DNA from: Gammaproteobacteria bacterium
GTDB lineage: Bacteria > Pseudomonadota > Gammaproteobacteria > SG8-11
DNA: 48,934 nucleotides
Direction of reading: 5' to 3'
Assembly (NCBI GenBank): GCA_024641505.1
Contig: JAHECY010000020.1
Location: 1-48,934, forward strand
The position numbers were made by a program, and so were the translations under genes. Under the pieces are notes generated by a model. The model saw nothing but the letters and a program-made list of their open reading frames with translations. It was not told the DNA's origin and did not search any database. Position 1 is the stretch's first letter, and each line of letters begins with the position of its first letter. Shown piece after piece: positions 8,708-18,182 of this stretch.

Positions 8708-9511
8708 CTAATAGTGTGTCGCTGACAGATCCGCCGACTCATGGTAAGCGTGATCCCGTATCACTTCGGTATGCACCGAACCATCCGCACGGCATCTCAG
8801 TAATCGGTATGCTGGAGGCAATACATCCAAAGCGAACTCCTTCTGACCCGGCAAAAACTGGATACTGGAGGCAGGGCTGCCTAAAATACGCACGCCATTG
8901 CGCTCACAGTCATGCTCCTGATGCACATGGCCGAACAGCACCACGCGTACCTGGGGATGCCGATCAACAATCGCATGAAACTCTTCCCGATTGAATAATC
9001 CAATTCGATCCAGCCAGGCACTGCCCACATCCACCGGGGGATGATGCAACGCAATGCAGCAATGCAGTTCAGGATGCGCGCTCAATTGTTGATCAAGAAA
9101 TGCCAACTCTGATGCCGCCAGCACTCCTCCGACCTCCTGGGCAGCGAAGGAGTTCAATAAAATAAATTGCCAGTTTTGGAGACTGAATGCTCTGTGATGC
9201 CTGATGAATATACCGACAGTATGCGCGTGAAGAATTTTTGGGTCATCGTGATTCCCTGGAATCATGTACACCGGAACCTCCAAAGGCGCGACCAGTTGTT
9301 GCAGACGCTGATAACCCAGGGAGGAACCGTCATGTACCAGATCACCAGTTAGCAAGATCGCATCAAGTCGAGATTCTTGGGTCTTGAGTTTGTTCAGGAC
9401 ACCCATCAATGCACGTTGAGTGTTTACCCCCAGCAACAAACTGTCAGGTGATTCGAACAAATGCGTGTCGGTGATCTGGACAATCTGAATCTCGCCAGCT
9501 GCATTGGCCAT
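8708..9511 (-). CDS. cpdA: 3',5'-cyclic AMP phosphodiesterase CpdA
   Basis: The 267-residue protein belongs to the class III metallophosphoesterases and hydrolyses cAMP to AMP in the cytoplasm. All metal-binding motifs are visible in order: DTH (near residue 15), GDLVHD, GNHDDP, ALHHPP and GHVHQEH. The length matches CpdA of other gammaproteobacteria. It is transcribed on its own or with the dehydrogenase gene to its left (gap about 130 bp). Its presence implies cAMP/CRP signalling in the organism. Confidence 0.88.
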   Translation of the reverse strand: MANAAGEIQIVQITDTHLFESPDSLLLGVNTQRALMGVLNKLKTQESRLDAILLTGDLVHDGSSLGYQRLQQLVAPLEVPVYMIPGNHDDPKILHAHTVGIFIRHHRAFSLQNWQFILLNSFAAQEVGGVLAASELAFLDQQLSAHPELHCCIALHHPPVDVGSAWLDRIGLFNREEFHAIVDRHPQVRVVLFGHVHQEHDCERNGVRILGSPASSIQFLPGQKEFALDVLPPAYRLLRCRADGSVHTEVIRDHAYHESADLSATHY

Positions 9512-9898
9512 CGTGATGCCTCCCGCCCAGGCTCATTCCAGGAATTAACCACTGATATTTCGTGGACCGCTAAATCTAATATCTTTTTATATCACCTTGA
9601 ATTCCTATACGGAATCTAAAAAAAACATGCCACGCGCTGACATCAACATATTGTTAAATATTGTTTTTTACGCAAAACCTGAAAACGGTCTAGCAAGCAC
9701 CTGGCAGGTGGAACAACCACGATTCCTGTGTACTTTCCGAGATATATCGATATAATTTGACATAATATTGAAAGGCGAAGTGGGCTTGGCGGGTATGCTG
9801 GGCAAGTCGCAGGTCCATAAAACAACAATTAATAAATAATATCAAGGACTTAACACTACCAGCTTCTTGTTCTTCACAACAAGGAGAAGGGCTTTATT
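9512..9898. promoter_or_regulatory. AT-rich divergent promoter region
   Basis: This 387-bp region separates cpdA (minus) from the DUF5666 lipoprotein gene (plus). It contains a perfect 12-bp palindrome TATATCGATATA (9743-9754) overlapping a TATAAT (9751-9756), followed by TTGACA (9757-9762). No -35/-10 pair at 17-bp spacing was found, so the start site is uncertain. The region holds no ORF that looks coding. Confidence 0.35.
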
Positions 9899-11932
9899 AT
9901 GTTACAAAAAACATTATTCCATTTATTATATGCGTTATTAATGGTCGGCCTGGGCAGCGGTTGTGATCATGCCACGTCTCACCAGCACGGCCAGAAGCCC
10001 TTTCCCGTCGTCACCAGCGGCCAAATAACCCAGATCACCGGGCACTCGTTGACGGTGCGGGGGTACACTTTCGACGCCGCTCAATCCAAGATTCTGGTAC
10101 GCGGCACTGACGGCAGCCTGGATGACCTTAAACCAGGAATGGTTGTGACCGTCAAAGGCACGGTTTCTCTGCGCGACAATACCGGTGTTGCGCAAAGTAT
10201 TGACTATCAAACTCTGGCGGTAGGGCCCGTTTCCGCAATCTTTCCAGATGAAAAACGCATCACTGTGCTGGATCAGCCGGTGTGGCTAGCTGACTCGACG
10301 CTTTATCAGGGCACCTCACTGGGCACCCTTGCCATTGGCGATATTCTTGAAATCAACGGCTTCCTGGGCGAAGACGGAATTCACGCCACCTATATCAAGC
10401 TCTCTCAAGGATCGCTTTCACGAACCATCACGATTACCGGTGTTATCAACTCCCTGGACCCGGCCGCCATGACTTTCCTGCTGGGCAGCCTGCCGGTCAA
10501 TTACAGTAACGCGCAGCTGGCGAAATCACCCGCTGGAGGACTGCAAGACGGGTTACTGATCACAGTATCGGGAATACGGTTGGGCGACGTACTCATGGCC
10601 AACCATATCAAGGTACTGGCACGCCTGGGTGGCGACATAGATAACGGCAATGGTCCGCACCTGGGCAACGATAATATATCGGTTATTGATGTGCCCGTAT
10701 CGGGTTCGGGTTCGGGTTCGGGTTCGGGTGTTGGCCTTGGCGACACCTCCAACGCGCCTATCCAAACTCCTGACATTGCGTTGCTGGAGGGAATAATCCG
10801 CGCAATTAATCCTGACGGCAGCATTGTGGTTGGCGATACTCTGATTGTCCTCGACGCTGCCACGCTCATTAACAGCGGCAACTTCAGCGAACTTGGCATA
10901 GGTACATTTGTTTCCGTGGCGGCCCACCGTGGTGTCGATGGTGCGTGGCTTGCGGATATTATCAACATACAAACAGACGATGCGTTCCAACTGGAATCCC
11001 AACTGGACGGCGTCGACTTGCAGGCAATGGCCATAACCCTTAATGGTCTGACACTGAACCTGGACCCCGCAATACTGGTCACCAGCGCTAATCCCGACGT
11101 TGACGCCACGTCACTGTCAGCGCTCTATATCGGCGCACCCGTGCGTATCAGCGGCTTTATCTCCACCGACGGTACATTGAGCGTCACCCGCATTACCCTG
11201 CTACCGACAGCCACCCTGCCCAGTGGAAGGTTAACGCTAAACGGCATCGTTACCTATGCAGATGTCGATATGGGCGCGCTTACCATCGGACCGTTAACTC
11301 TGCGCGTCACAGCCGCGACCCTGGTGAATGTCGGGTACACCCTGGAAGAACTGCTGCTAAGACTGCGTACTGGTGACACCCTGTTGCTTACTGCCACGAT
11401 AACCGATGGTGTTGTCTACATCAGCACTATCGATTCCTACCTTGCCGGCGCGGCACCCGCAGCGATCGAAAGTGACGGCTCGTCACCTCTGGGCGGCAAC
11501 TCCGGCGACGATGCAACGAACCGCAGCGACGCACCAGACGATGAGACGGTAAGCACCGGCAACGAGGGCGTCAGTCCTATCAGTGACGGCGCCAATGATA
11601 TGTTAGATGACCCGGCAACCACGATTCGTAATAGCGCCACCACTGGCGATGACACCGGCAGCGCCGACGACTCTGATCGTGAAGTGGCAAGTTCCGGCAA
11701 CCAGAGCGTCAGCCTTATCAGTGACGGTGCCAATGACGCGTCCGATGACCCGGCAACCATGATTCGCAATAGCGCCACCGCTGACGATGACTCCAGCAGC
11801 ACCGGCGACTCAGGCCGTGAGACAGCAAGGGTCGGGGACGAGAACACCAGCCCGATGAGCAGCGGGGAAAGAATATCCTCAGAGACGCGCCGCCTGGAAC
11901 GATCCATAAAATCCGGCACCATGGATCATTAA
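9899..11932 (+). CDS. DUF5666 multi-repeat lipoprotein with acidic C-terminal tandem repeats
   Basis: The 677-residue product starts with an export signal ending in GSGC (C22), so it is probably a lipoprotein. Residues about 35-520 hold roughly six beta-rich DUF5666-like units, each of the form '...I..V......V....I.........G..V.V.G...DG...A..I'. A Ser-Gly linker (SGSGSGSGSG) divides the first three units from the rest and is coded by five TCGGGT hexamers (10700-10729). The C-terminal ~130 residues are acidic, Ser/Thr/Asp-rich and built from a 46-aa tandem repeat. GAGAAGGG lies upstream of the start. The gene stands alone. DUF5666 has no established biochemical role; an envelope or surface location is inferred from the signal. 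Confidence 0.75.
   Translation: MLQKTLFHLLYALLMVGLGSGCDHATSHQHGQKPFPVVTSGQITQITGHSLTVRGYTFDAAQSKILVRGTDGSLDDLKPGMVVTVKGTVSLRDNTGVAQSIDYQTLAVGPVSAIFPDEKRITVLDQPVWLADSTLYQGTSLGTLAIGDILEINGFLGEDGIHATYIKLSQGSLSRTITITGVINSLDPAAMTFLLGSLPVNYSNAQLAKSPAGGLQDGLLITVSGIRLGDVLMANHIKVLARLGGDIDNGNGPHLGNDNISVIDVPVSGSGSGSGSGVGLGDTSNAPIQTPDIALLEGIIRAINPDGSIVVGDTLIVLDAATLINSGNFSELGIGTFVSVAAHRGVDGAWLADIINIQTDDAFQLESQLDGVDLQAMAITLNGLTLNLDPAILVTSANPDVDATSLSALYIGAPVRISGFISTDGTLSVTRITLLPTATLPSGRLTLNGIVTYADVDMGALTIGPLTLRVTAATLVNVGYTLEELLLRLRTGDTLLLTATITDGVVYISTIDSYLAGAAPAAIESDGSSPLGGNSGDDATNRSDAPDDETVSTGNEGVSPISDGANDMLDDPATTIRNSATTGDDTGSADDSDREVASSGNQSVSLISDGANDASDDPATMIRNSATADDDSSSTGDSGRETARVGDENTSPMSSGERISSETRRLERSIKSGTMDH
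10700..10729 (+). repeat. Hexanucleotide repeat TCGGGT x5
   Basis: Five head-to-tail copies of TCGGGT code for an alternating Ser-Gly linker inside the DUF5666 protein. Because the unit is 6 bp, copy-number change would alter linker length and keep the frame. Confidence 0.9.
11564..11870 (+). repeat. 138-bp in-frame tandem repeat (two full copies and part of a third)
   Basis: Units begin at 11564, 11702 and 11840. Each encodes a 46-aa motif starting (E/Q)(G/S)VS.ISDGAND and continuing DDPAT.IRNSAT. The third copy is cut short and diverged (ENTSPMSSGE). A degenerate earlier copy may precede the first (near SDGSSPLGG). Confidence 0.85.
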
Positions 11933-12070
11933 AAAACGCTATTAGAAGCTCAATCGTCAACAGTTTGGTGTGCAAATTGCACTTGAAAGCACGGCAACAG
12001 GCCACCGTAAAGTCAGCAATGATCGAATATAGTGTAATCAGATAAGGGGGAAATGATGAGGAGGCTCAGA

Positions 12071-12181
12071 ATGAACACACAAACCGTCAATTATTTCGTG
12101 CAAGCGGCGACCTTGTTCGCCTTATTGATCGGAGTTGCATTCACCAGTTCGGCTTTAATTGCCGTGATCCTGGCTTTCTGA
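12071..12181 (+). CDS. 36-aa single-TM small protein
   Basis: ATG 12071 is preceded by a perfect AGGAGG (12059-12064) with 6-base spacing. The product is MNTQTVNYFVQAATL followed by a hydrophobic stretch (FALLIGVAFTSSALIAVILAF) that would span the membrane once. An in-frame upstream ATG pair (12053/12056), itself preceded by AAGGGGG, would add six residues (MMRRLR). The gene sits between the DUF5666 lipoprotein gene and a convergent membrane-protein gene. Family and function are not recognised. The ribosome-binding site and the hydrophobic composition make coding likely. Confidence 0.6.
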   Translation: MNTQTVNYFVQAATLFALLIGVAFTSSALIAVILAF

Positions 12182-12234
12182 TGCGTCGATAATGGTGCGC
12201 AACCCACAAGATCCAGCTCAAGGTCACCTGACAA

Positions 12235-12918
12235 CTACCACTCATGCACCGCCTGACGGGCTAATTCGTTGCCCGGACGCGCCACCAAACCCGTGGTGCT
12301 GAGGGATACCGTATAACTGGCGCCATCCAGCATCGGCAGATATGCGCTGCTGCCATAAACGGTATCCACCCAGCGCCACTGCGGTTGCACGTTCTGCAGC
12401 CACTCCCAAAGATCGAATTCGGCTTCCACCGCCAGATCATAGACGCTGCGGCGCGCTGTCTTCTCCTGCCGCACATCACGGTAACGCCCCTGAATTCGTT
12501 CCAGACGATAGCGCGGCTGCATGCCCAGAACCTGTGCCCAGGCATGCCACTTCAATACCCTGGCATCCAGTTGCCATTCATCACCGACCAGATCAAATTC
12601 CCGATTTTGGCCCTCCGACTCCCGTAGCACGGCGCGGAAATGGCGTTCCGAGATTCGCGCAAACGTCAACTCGGCAACTGTCTGCTCCTGGGTCAAGCGC
12701 TGATAGACATACAGGTTGGAGAACACCAGGGCCAGCACGGCGGCACCGGCGATGCCCAGCAGGGTGAAGACGCTGTTACGCAATCCCGCCATTGGCCGTC
12801 GGCGCCCGAGTGCACGCAGCGTAAGCACCAGAAACAGCGTGGTTAAGAGTGCTGCGGCTACCAGCACACTGGCGATCAGCGTCAGGTCACGATCGCTTGC
12901 AATTTCGGTAATGGACAT
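12235..12918 (-). CDS. Two-TM inner-membrane protein, function unknown
   Basis: The 227-residue protein has two N-terminal membrane helices (about residues 13-35 and 49-68) joined by an Arg-rich loop (LGRRRPMAGLR), then a soluble region of about 155 residues rich in Trp, Arg and Glu (EDL/WEWLQN-type segments). By positive-inside reasoning the loop is cytoplasmic, which puts the soluble domain in the periplasm. It resembles uncharacterised gammaproteobacterial proteins sometimes labelled as multidrug pumps; nothing here supports transport. It is transcribed alone, convergent with the small protein gene. Confidence 0.6.
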   Translation of the reverse strand: MSITEIASDRDLTLIASVLVAAALLTTLFLVLTLRALGRRRPMAGLRNSVFTLLGIAGAAVLALVFSNLYVYQRLTQEQTVAELTFARISERHFRAVLRESEGQNREFDLVGDEWQLDARVLKWHAWAQVLGMQPRYRLERIQGRYRDVRQEKTARRSVYDLAVEAEFDLWEWLQNVQPQWRWVDTVYGSSAYLPMLDGASYTVSLSTTGLVARPGNELARQAVHEW

Positions 12919-13091
12919 GCCTGGCGGTTACAGTAACGAAGTGGATTGCGTCCCATCATAGCTTAACTTGCCTCCGTCCATAAACAGAAACATTTTCTCT
13001 CTGGGACACAACTTCCGTGCAGGTACGGACACATTACTCGCTTGTGGTAGCAACCGTTGCGCCACGACACGATGCTTAGCAACCGATGGGC

Positions 13092-13487
13092 TCAGCCCGC
13101 AATCACCGATGACAGTTTGACAAAACTGATCTCCATGGCGTCATGGATTGGTATGGGTGTATCCAAATCGTTTACCGGTTTGTTTTTGATATAAATGGTA
13201 ATCGCTCCCGACTCAAATCCGCGGATCGCCTGCGCATATTGGAGTTCCCAATCTAAATCGCGGTGCTGACTCAGTCGGAACCCCTTGCCGGTTTCCTGGG
13301 CGCCCTGTGGGTACACCAAGGCCTGAAAGCATACTGGCCGCTCGCGATTGAAACGGGAGACTTCTTGCTGCACCCGCAGTCGCAGCAACTCCCTGGCCGT
13401 CAGGCTCTCCCCGGCTACCTTAAGACGCAGGGTATTACACACCTCCCCCTGAGCGGACTCATCCTTGATAATCAGCAACATTCCCAT
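13092..13487 (-). CDS. Small conserved-looking protein with beta-grasp-like features
   Basis: ATG 13487 is preferred over the longer frame because GGAG lies 7 bases upstream and the segment before it is not protein-like. The 131-residue product has a regular pattern: an N-terminal strand pair (MGMLLIIKDE), a long helix (LTARELLRLRVQQEVSRFN), a DWELQYAQAIRGFE helix, and a final strand pair (AMEISFVKLSSVIAG). It recalls a widespread family of small bacterial proteins with the same RELIR..V.QEV and ..SFLKLVPLVGG elements, known to me only as hypothetical. It lies divergently 222 bp from the large hybrid kinase gene. Confidence 0.55.
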   Translation of the reverse strand: MGMLLIIKDESAQGEVCNTLRLKVAGESLTARELLRLRVQQEVSRFNRERPVCFQALVYPQGAQETGKGFRLSQHRDLDWELQYAQAIRGFESGAITIYIKNKPVNDLDTPIPIHDAMEISFVKLSSVIAG

Positions 13488-13709
13488 GGGTACTCTCCGC
13501 ATTGTTTCGGTATAGATATTAGCGAATCTATTTGCCCCAGCTTTAATCCAGCAAATTCCATCAGTTATCAGTTGTTTTATATGCGCTAAACAATCACCTA
13601 ATTGATCCGCTATATCAGTAAGTTGTCGCACAGCCCCAAAAAATTTACCTGATTTCGCCATTGCTCAAGGGATTACGGGAACACGAGTGGCTATAAACCG
13701 CGAATCGTC

Positions 13710-16433
13710 ATGAAAAATCAAGCAGGCTTCTCCCTTAAGAGCTTGATTATCACCAGCATCATTGTCATGGGCGTGCTGACAGAAATTATTGTGTTTCTCA
13801 CCAGCTATTATTATCGCGGTTTTGCCCTCGACAGCCAGACCGAGGCGTTGCGGCAAATCCTCGAGTTGCAAACTAAAGACATCATTTCCAAGCTGGAAGT
13901 CAATGCCCGGGAACTGGGACAAAGCCTGCAACAGGATGCCCGCTTCAAAGAAGCCATGGCCGCCAAAGACCTGCCCCGCCTGACGGAAATCCTGGACTCG
14001 GAGTTTCGCCAGTATTTTGTAACTGTCGGAGTGCTGAAACTCAGCAATTTGCGCGTGTTCGACAATCTTTTCGATTATGTCGTGCACGTTAACGACACCA
14101 ATCTCAATGCCGACACCTATCGTGATGCGCACTGTGGTGACTTGCTGGAACACGCCGGCCAACGCACGGGCGCGGAACGTCTGAAATCAATAGGCACCAC
14201 GTGCCTGATCGGGAGTCATTTTCACATTGCCGAGTTGATTCCTTTGGGCGGATTGTTCGTAAACGGTTATCTGGAAATTCTTGCCGACCCCGCCTACAGT
14301 TTGCAGTCACTGGAACAGGCGCTGGGCTTGCCCGTGAAAATAATGGACAAGAACCACAACATCCTTTACCAATCAATCAGCTGGCCCGCCAACACCGGTG
14401 AACAGTCCGGCATCATTGCTTCGCTGCCGCTAGTCACCGGCGACAACATTACGGGCATATCAATCGCTATCCATCAACCGATTCTGGAACTCGAGCGCCG
14501 CATCCACCAAACTCGCAACACCGTCTTGCTGCTGGCATTGACCAGCACCATCACTTTTATCGCCATCATACTGCTCATCTTGCGGCGTCTGACATTTATG
14601 CCGTTACAGCAGCTGGAGTCAAACATTCGCCTGATTTCATTGACCCGAGGCAACCTTGGCAATACCTTGCAGGTCCGCGGCACCAGTGAAATTCGCATGT
14701 TAACTCAAGGCTTTAACGACATGATTAAAGCTTTGCAGGAATCTTACACCACTCTCGACGGCGTCAATCGAGAATTGGTTCAACATCGCGACCATCTCGA
14801 GGATTTGGTAATCAAGCGCACCGCTGATCTGGAACATGCGCGCGATGCGGCATTGCAGGCCAGCCGCACCAAAAGCCAGTTTCTCGCCAACATGAGCCAC
14901 GAACTGCGCACGCCGCTCAATGCCATTATCGGTTACAGCGAGATGGTCATGGAAGACCTGGACCCTGATATCGCCCAAAACCATTTGATTGATGTCCAGA
15001 AGATCCACAATGCCGGCAAACATCTCCTGGAATTGATCAATGATGTACTGGATCTTTCCAAAATCGAAGCGGGTCGCATGGAGTTACTGATCGAACCGAT
15101 CGATATCCAACAATTGATTGCGAACATTAACGCAACGGTGCACCCGTTGATCATCAAGAATCAAAACACACTGCGCATTAATTGCCCCGTGGATATCGGC
15201 CACATGGTAGCCGACTCCTCCAAACTACGTCAGGCGTTGCTCAACTTACTGAGCAATGCCAGCAAGTTCACCGAGAGCGGTATCATTTCATTGGATATCA
15301 TGCGTTATAATGAATTGGGCACGGACTACGTCAGCTTCGCCGTAACCGACAATGGTATCGGTATCGCCCGGGATCGTCTGACCAAACTGTTCAAAGCCTT
15401 CAGCCAGGGTGATGCCAGCACCACCCGGCGCTATGGCGGCACCGGCCTGGGCCTGGTGCTCAGCCAACATTTCTGTCGCATGATGGGAGGCGATATATCG
15501 GTGCAAAGCGCCATAGATCACGGTTCAACGTTTACGATTTTCCTGCCCGCCGAAGTACCCCCCCATCTGGTGGCGCAAGCCCGTGCTTTAGTGCACAGGC
15601 CTGCCGAACAAGCATTATCGGAAACTACCTGCCTGGTTGCCGAGTCGGAACAATCACCCACGGGAGACACCGAACTGAAAAAGCGTACTCGCGTCCTGGT
15701 CGTTGACGACGATCCGGTGATGCGCGATCTGCTCACCCGCCATCTTGAACGCGAAGGTCTGGAGACCACCAGCGCCGACAGTGGCGCCACCGGGATAGCC
15801 ACAGCCAGAGAACTGTTGCCCGACGCCATCGTACTGGATATTCTGATGCCCGAAATGGATGGATGGACCGTGCTGTCACAGCTAAAACAGGATCACGAAC
15901 TGCAACATATCCCGGTGATCCTAGTGACCATGGTGGAAGAACGCCAAACGGGTTACGCATTAGGCGCCAGCGACTATATCACCAAACCCGTGGACAAGAC
16001 TAAACTGCTCTCTACGATCAAACGCCTGGCAAAACCAAATATCCAGGGACCGGTGCTGGTTGTGGAAGATGATCCGGATATTCGTTCAATGGTGATACGC
16101 ATGCTCACCCAGGAAGGCTTGGCGACGACCGCCGCCGGTAACGGAATCGAGGCATTGAACAGTATGCGCGACACCGTTCCCGCGCTGGTACTCCTGGATC
16201 TCATGATGCCGGAAATGGATGGTTTCGAATTTATTACGGAAATGCGCCGTTGCCCCCAATGGCACCAGATCCCGGTTATCGTACTCACTGCGATGGAACT
16301 CACCGCACAAGAAAAACACATGCTGCGGCACGGCGCGCAACATATCATTCGTAAAGGTGCTTGTTCGACCAAGGAATTGGTGTCGCTGGTCGAAGATACT
16401 ATTCGCCGATATACCGGACTGCCGAACACCTGA
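13710..16433 (+). CDS. Membrane hybrid sensor histidine kinase with two receivers
   Basis: The 907-residue kinase has TM1 (about 11-33), a periplasmic sensor of ~235 residues (35-270) with no recognised family, TM2 (271-291), HAMP (about 295-345), a coiled coil, HisKA (H397 in [12 protein letters not shown]), HATPase_c (N513; TDNGIGI; GGTGLGL) and two C-terminal receivers with phospho-acceptors D710 ([12 protein letters not shown]) and D830 ([12 protein letters not shown]). The second receiver ends in IIRKGACS instead of the usual K-P, so its switch lysine is displaced. The periplasmic part has CGDLLEHAG and a [10 protein letters not shown] segment, with cysteines at 142 and 165 that could form a disulfide. 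No dedicated response regulator lies beside it. Confidence 0.9.
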   Translation: MKNQAGFSLKSLIITSIIVMGVLTEIIVFLTSYYYRGFALDSQTEALRQILELQTKDIISKLEVNARELGQSLQQDARFKEAMAAKDLPRLTEILDSEFRQYFVTVGVLKLSNLRVFDNLFDYVVHVNDTNLNADTYRDAHCGDLLEHAGQRTGAERLKSIGTTCLIGSHFHIAELIPLGGLFVNGYLEILADPAYSLQSLEQALGLPVKIMDKNHNILYQSISWPANTGEQSGIIASLPLVTGDNITGISIAIHQPILELERRIHQTRNTVLLLALTSTITFIAIILLILRRLTFMPLQQLESNIRLISLTRGNLGNTLQVRGTSEIRMLTQGFNDMIKALQESYTTLDGVNRELVQHRDHLEDLVIKRTADLEHARDAALQASRTKSQFLANMSHELRTPLNAIIGYSEMVMEDLDPDIAQNHLIDVQKIHNAGKHLLELINDVLDLSKIEAGRMELLIEPIDIQQLIANINATVHPLIIKNQNTLRINCPVDIGHMVADSSKLRQALLNLLSNASKFTESGIISLDIMRYNELGTDYVSFAVTDNGIGIARDRLTKLFKAFSQGDASTTRRYGGTGLGLVLSQHFCRMMGGDISVQSAIDHGSTFTIFLPAEVPPHLVAQARALVHRPAEQALSETTCLVAESEQSPTGDTELKKRTRVLVVDDDPVMRDLLTRHLEREGLETTSADSGATGIATARELLPDAIVLDILMPEMDGWTVLSQLKQDHELQHIPVILVTMVEERQTGYALGASDYITKPVDKTKLLSTIKRLAKPNIQGPVLVVEDDPDIRSMVIRMLTQEGLATTAAGNGIEALNSMRDTVPALVLLDLMMPEMDGFEFITEMRRCPQWHQIPVIVLTAMELTAQEKHMLRHGAQHIIRKGACSTKELVSLVEDTIRRYTGLPNT

Positions 16434-16580
16434 CCTCCCGAAACCCTCGATCCCCTGCATAGAAATTCTTGACTTCTTGGGTCGATGAATGCGTAATATT
16501 ACGAATTATGCTCATTGGCACTTTTGGGTATCTTGCCCCGGACAACGAACGAAGACACCTTTGGGCAAAATGATGCATAA

Positions 16581-16586
16581 TATAAT
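16581..16586 (+). promoter_or_regulatory. Candidate -10 box upstream of the cytochrome genes
   Basis: TATAAT within GCATAATATAATCACG lies 36 bp before the start of the membrane c-type haem protein. A -35 is poor. A perfect 12-bp palindrome, CGTAATATTACG (16492-16503), lies about 80 bp further upstream and could be an operator. Confidence 0.35.
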
Positions 16587-16622
16587 CACGAGTTCGCAAT
16601 AATAATCGGGAAAACCTCACTC

Positions 16623-17387
16623 ATGACCGACCGTCACAACCTTTTACACTTCAAATATTTACCAATGGGATTACGGGTGCTCTATACCGGCACACTGATC
16701 GTTCTTGGCACCGGCTACTTGTTCGCCATGGTGTATATCTTCGAATCCCATGCGGGACGGGATGGCAATCCCATGCTGTCGGTGCGCGACCTGGTCATCG
16801 CCTACAGTGGCAGCAAAGCGGATACACGTTTGGAAACGGCATTGAAAGGCCCCATGGCAAACATGCTCCCGGAGGGTGAACGCAACGAGATCATGGCCTG
16901 GGTACGTGCCGGCGCCTCGGAGGCCGACTTTAACACCAATATATCCGCCATCGTGGAACAACGCTGTGCTTCCTGCCACGGCGGCAGCAATCCGCATATT
17001 CCAACGCTCACCAACTATGGCGGTATCGCCAAGATGACGGAAATGGATCATGGGATGGATATCTTCACGTTGGTACGAGTCTCCCACATCCATCTTTTCG
17101 GCATTACCTTTATCTTTTTCCTGATAGGCAATATTTTCTCTCACGCTTATATCAAGCCGCAATGGTTCAAGTGCTTGGTTCTGGGCATCCCATTTCTCGC
17201 GATTCTTGCGGATATTTTCTCATGGTATTTGACCAAGGTGTTCGAACCCTTTGCGTGGGTGGTCATGATCAGCGGTGCATTCATGGGGCTGGCATTTGCC
17301 ATTCAGATTACGGTATCGCTGTACCAACTCTGGCTGTACAAGCTTCCGCAAGAACTGCAAGATAGCGGTGGCGTTGTATCCGGATAA
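16623..17387 (+). CDS. Membrane-anchored c-type cytochrome-like protein
   Basis: The 254-residue protein has a first TM helix (about 18-40), a periplasmic segment with a haem c attachment motif (C115-A-S-C118-H119), and three or four C-terminal helices. The helix starting at 152 contains H155, H157 and H174, which could bind a b-type haem or receive electrons. The architecture suggests an electron-transfer protein that passes electrons between the membrane and a soluble cytochrome. Close homologues are often misnamed in databases. A soluble cytochrome gene follows after 40 bp, which suggests a two-gene operon. Confidence 0.7.
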   Translation: MTDRHNLLHFKYLPMGLRVLYTGTLIVLGTGYLFAMVYIFESHAGRDGNPMLSVRDLVIAYSGSKADTRLETALKGPMANMLPEGERNEIMAWVRAGASEADFNTNISAIVEQRCASCHGGSNPHIPTLTNYGGIAKMTEMDHGMDIFTLVRVSHIHLFGITFIFFLIGNIFSHAYIKPQWFKCLVLGIPFLAILADIFSWYLTKVFEPFAWVVMISGAFMGLAFAIQITVSLYQLWLYKLPQELQDSGGVVSG

Positions 17388-17427
17388 ATGATTTTCATAC
17401 TGACATAAAAAAATAGGAGAGCGCTCT

Positions 17428-17730
17428 ATGATTAAATCAATTTTGTTAACCGCCGCCATGGTATTCGTAGCAATCCCCGCGGCTCAAGCGGCCGATGCCG
17501 CCGCCGGCAAAGCCAAATCCAGCGGTTGTGCCGGTTGCCACGGCCCAGCGGGCATTTCCAGCAATCCCATGTATCCTAACCTGGCGGGCCAACAAGCCAT
17601 GTATCTTGAAAAATCCATTAAGGATTACAAAACTGGCGCCCGCAAAGACGCCATGATGCAAGGCATGGTGAGCGCGCTTAGCGATGCAGACATCGCGAAT
17701 CTGGCCGCCTATTACAACACACTGAAATAA
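17428..17730 (+). CDS. Soluble periplasmic cytochrome c (class I, c553/c4-like half)
   Basis: The 100-residue protein has a signal peptide (to about residue 21) and a single haem site C34-A-G-C37-H38. Candidate axial methionines occur in [11 protein letters not shown], and the [12 protein letters not shown] and PNLAGQ motifs are typical of the c553/c4 type. AGGAGA lies upstream of the start. It probably accepts or donates electrons to the membrane protein encoded just before it. A strong terminator follows. Confidence 0.88.
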   Translation: MIKSILLTAAMVFVAIPAAQAADAAAGKAKSSGCAGCHGPAGISSNPMYPNLAGQQAMYLEKSIKDYKTGARKDAMMQGMVSALSDADIANLAAYYNTLK

Positions 17731-17740
17731 CCCCCCCAAG

Positions 17741-17800
17741 CTGCGCATTCGCACCGGAGCCTCATCGCACCCAAGCCGGTGCGGATTGCGCAGCACTTTT
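17741..17800 (+). terminator. Rho-independent terminator after the cytochrome pair
   Basis: The stem CTGCGCA..CGCACCGG pairs with CCGGTGCG..TGCGCAG (17741-17757 with 17776-17793), and is followed by CACTTTT. This is a long, mostly GC stem with short internal mismatches. The T-run is short, so termination may be partial. Confidence 0.7.
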
Positions 17801-17956
17801 ACTCCAAGCGGCCCCACAACCGCTACCAGCGCCCACAGGCGCCGTTCCTGGCGATAATTATCCACAGCCCCGGTTAGTCTGTCGTCGCCTATTGCTTCCT
17901 GGTGAACCTGCGGAAAGCTGGTATCATTAACCGGGAATAGACAGCGAGAACCGGCC

Positions 17957-18181
17957 ATGCCCAGCAAACCCAACAGCATTGTTCGCGATTGCCGACACTT
18001 GGTACACCGCATCAAAACCCAACTGAGCGCAGCGCCGTGGGCCGGCACCATGGTAACGCAGCCCACCGCGCTCGCGCTCGGCATTGCCACGGTACTCTTG
18101 CGCCACTCGCCAGCACCTGTGGCGCACCAACCTTGCGTGGCTGACGCACCCGGCGACACCACTCTTTTCATTGGAGCCTGA
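17957..18181 (+). CDS. Possible 74-aa ORF ahead of the LolA-like gene
   Basis: The frame runs from ATG 17957 and stops one base before the LolA-like start (TGATATG), which would allow translational coupling. The product (His/Arg/Pro-rich, one weakly hydrophobic stretch) matches no family I know, and the ribosome-binding site is weak. The rest of 17801-18182 shows no feature. It could be leader sequence with a chance open frame. Confidence 0.2.
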   Translation: MPSKPNSIVRDCRHLVHRIKTQLSAAPWAGTMVTQPTALALGIATVLLRHSPAPVAHQPCVADAPGDTTLFIGA

Positions 18182-18182
18182 T

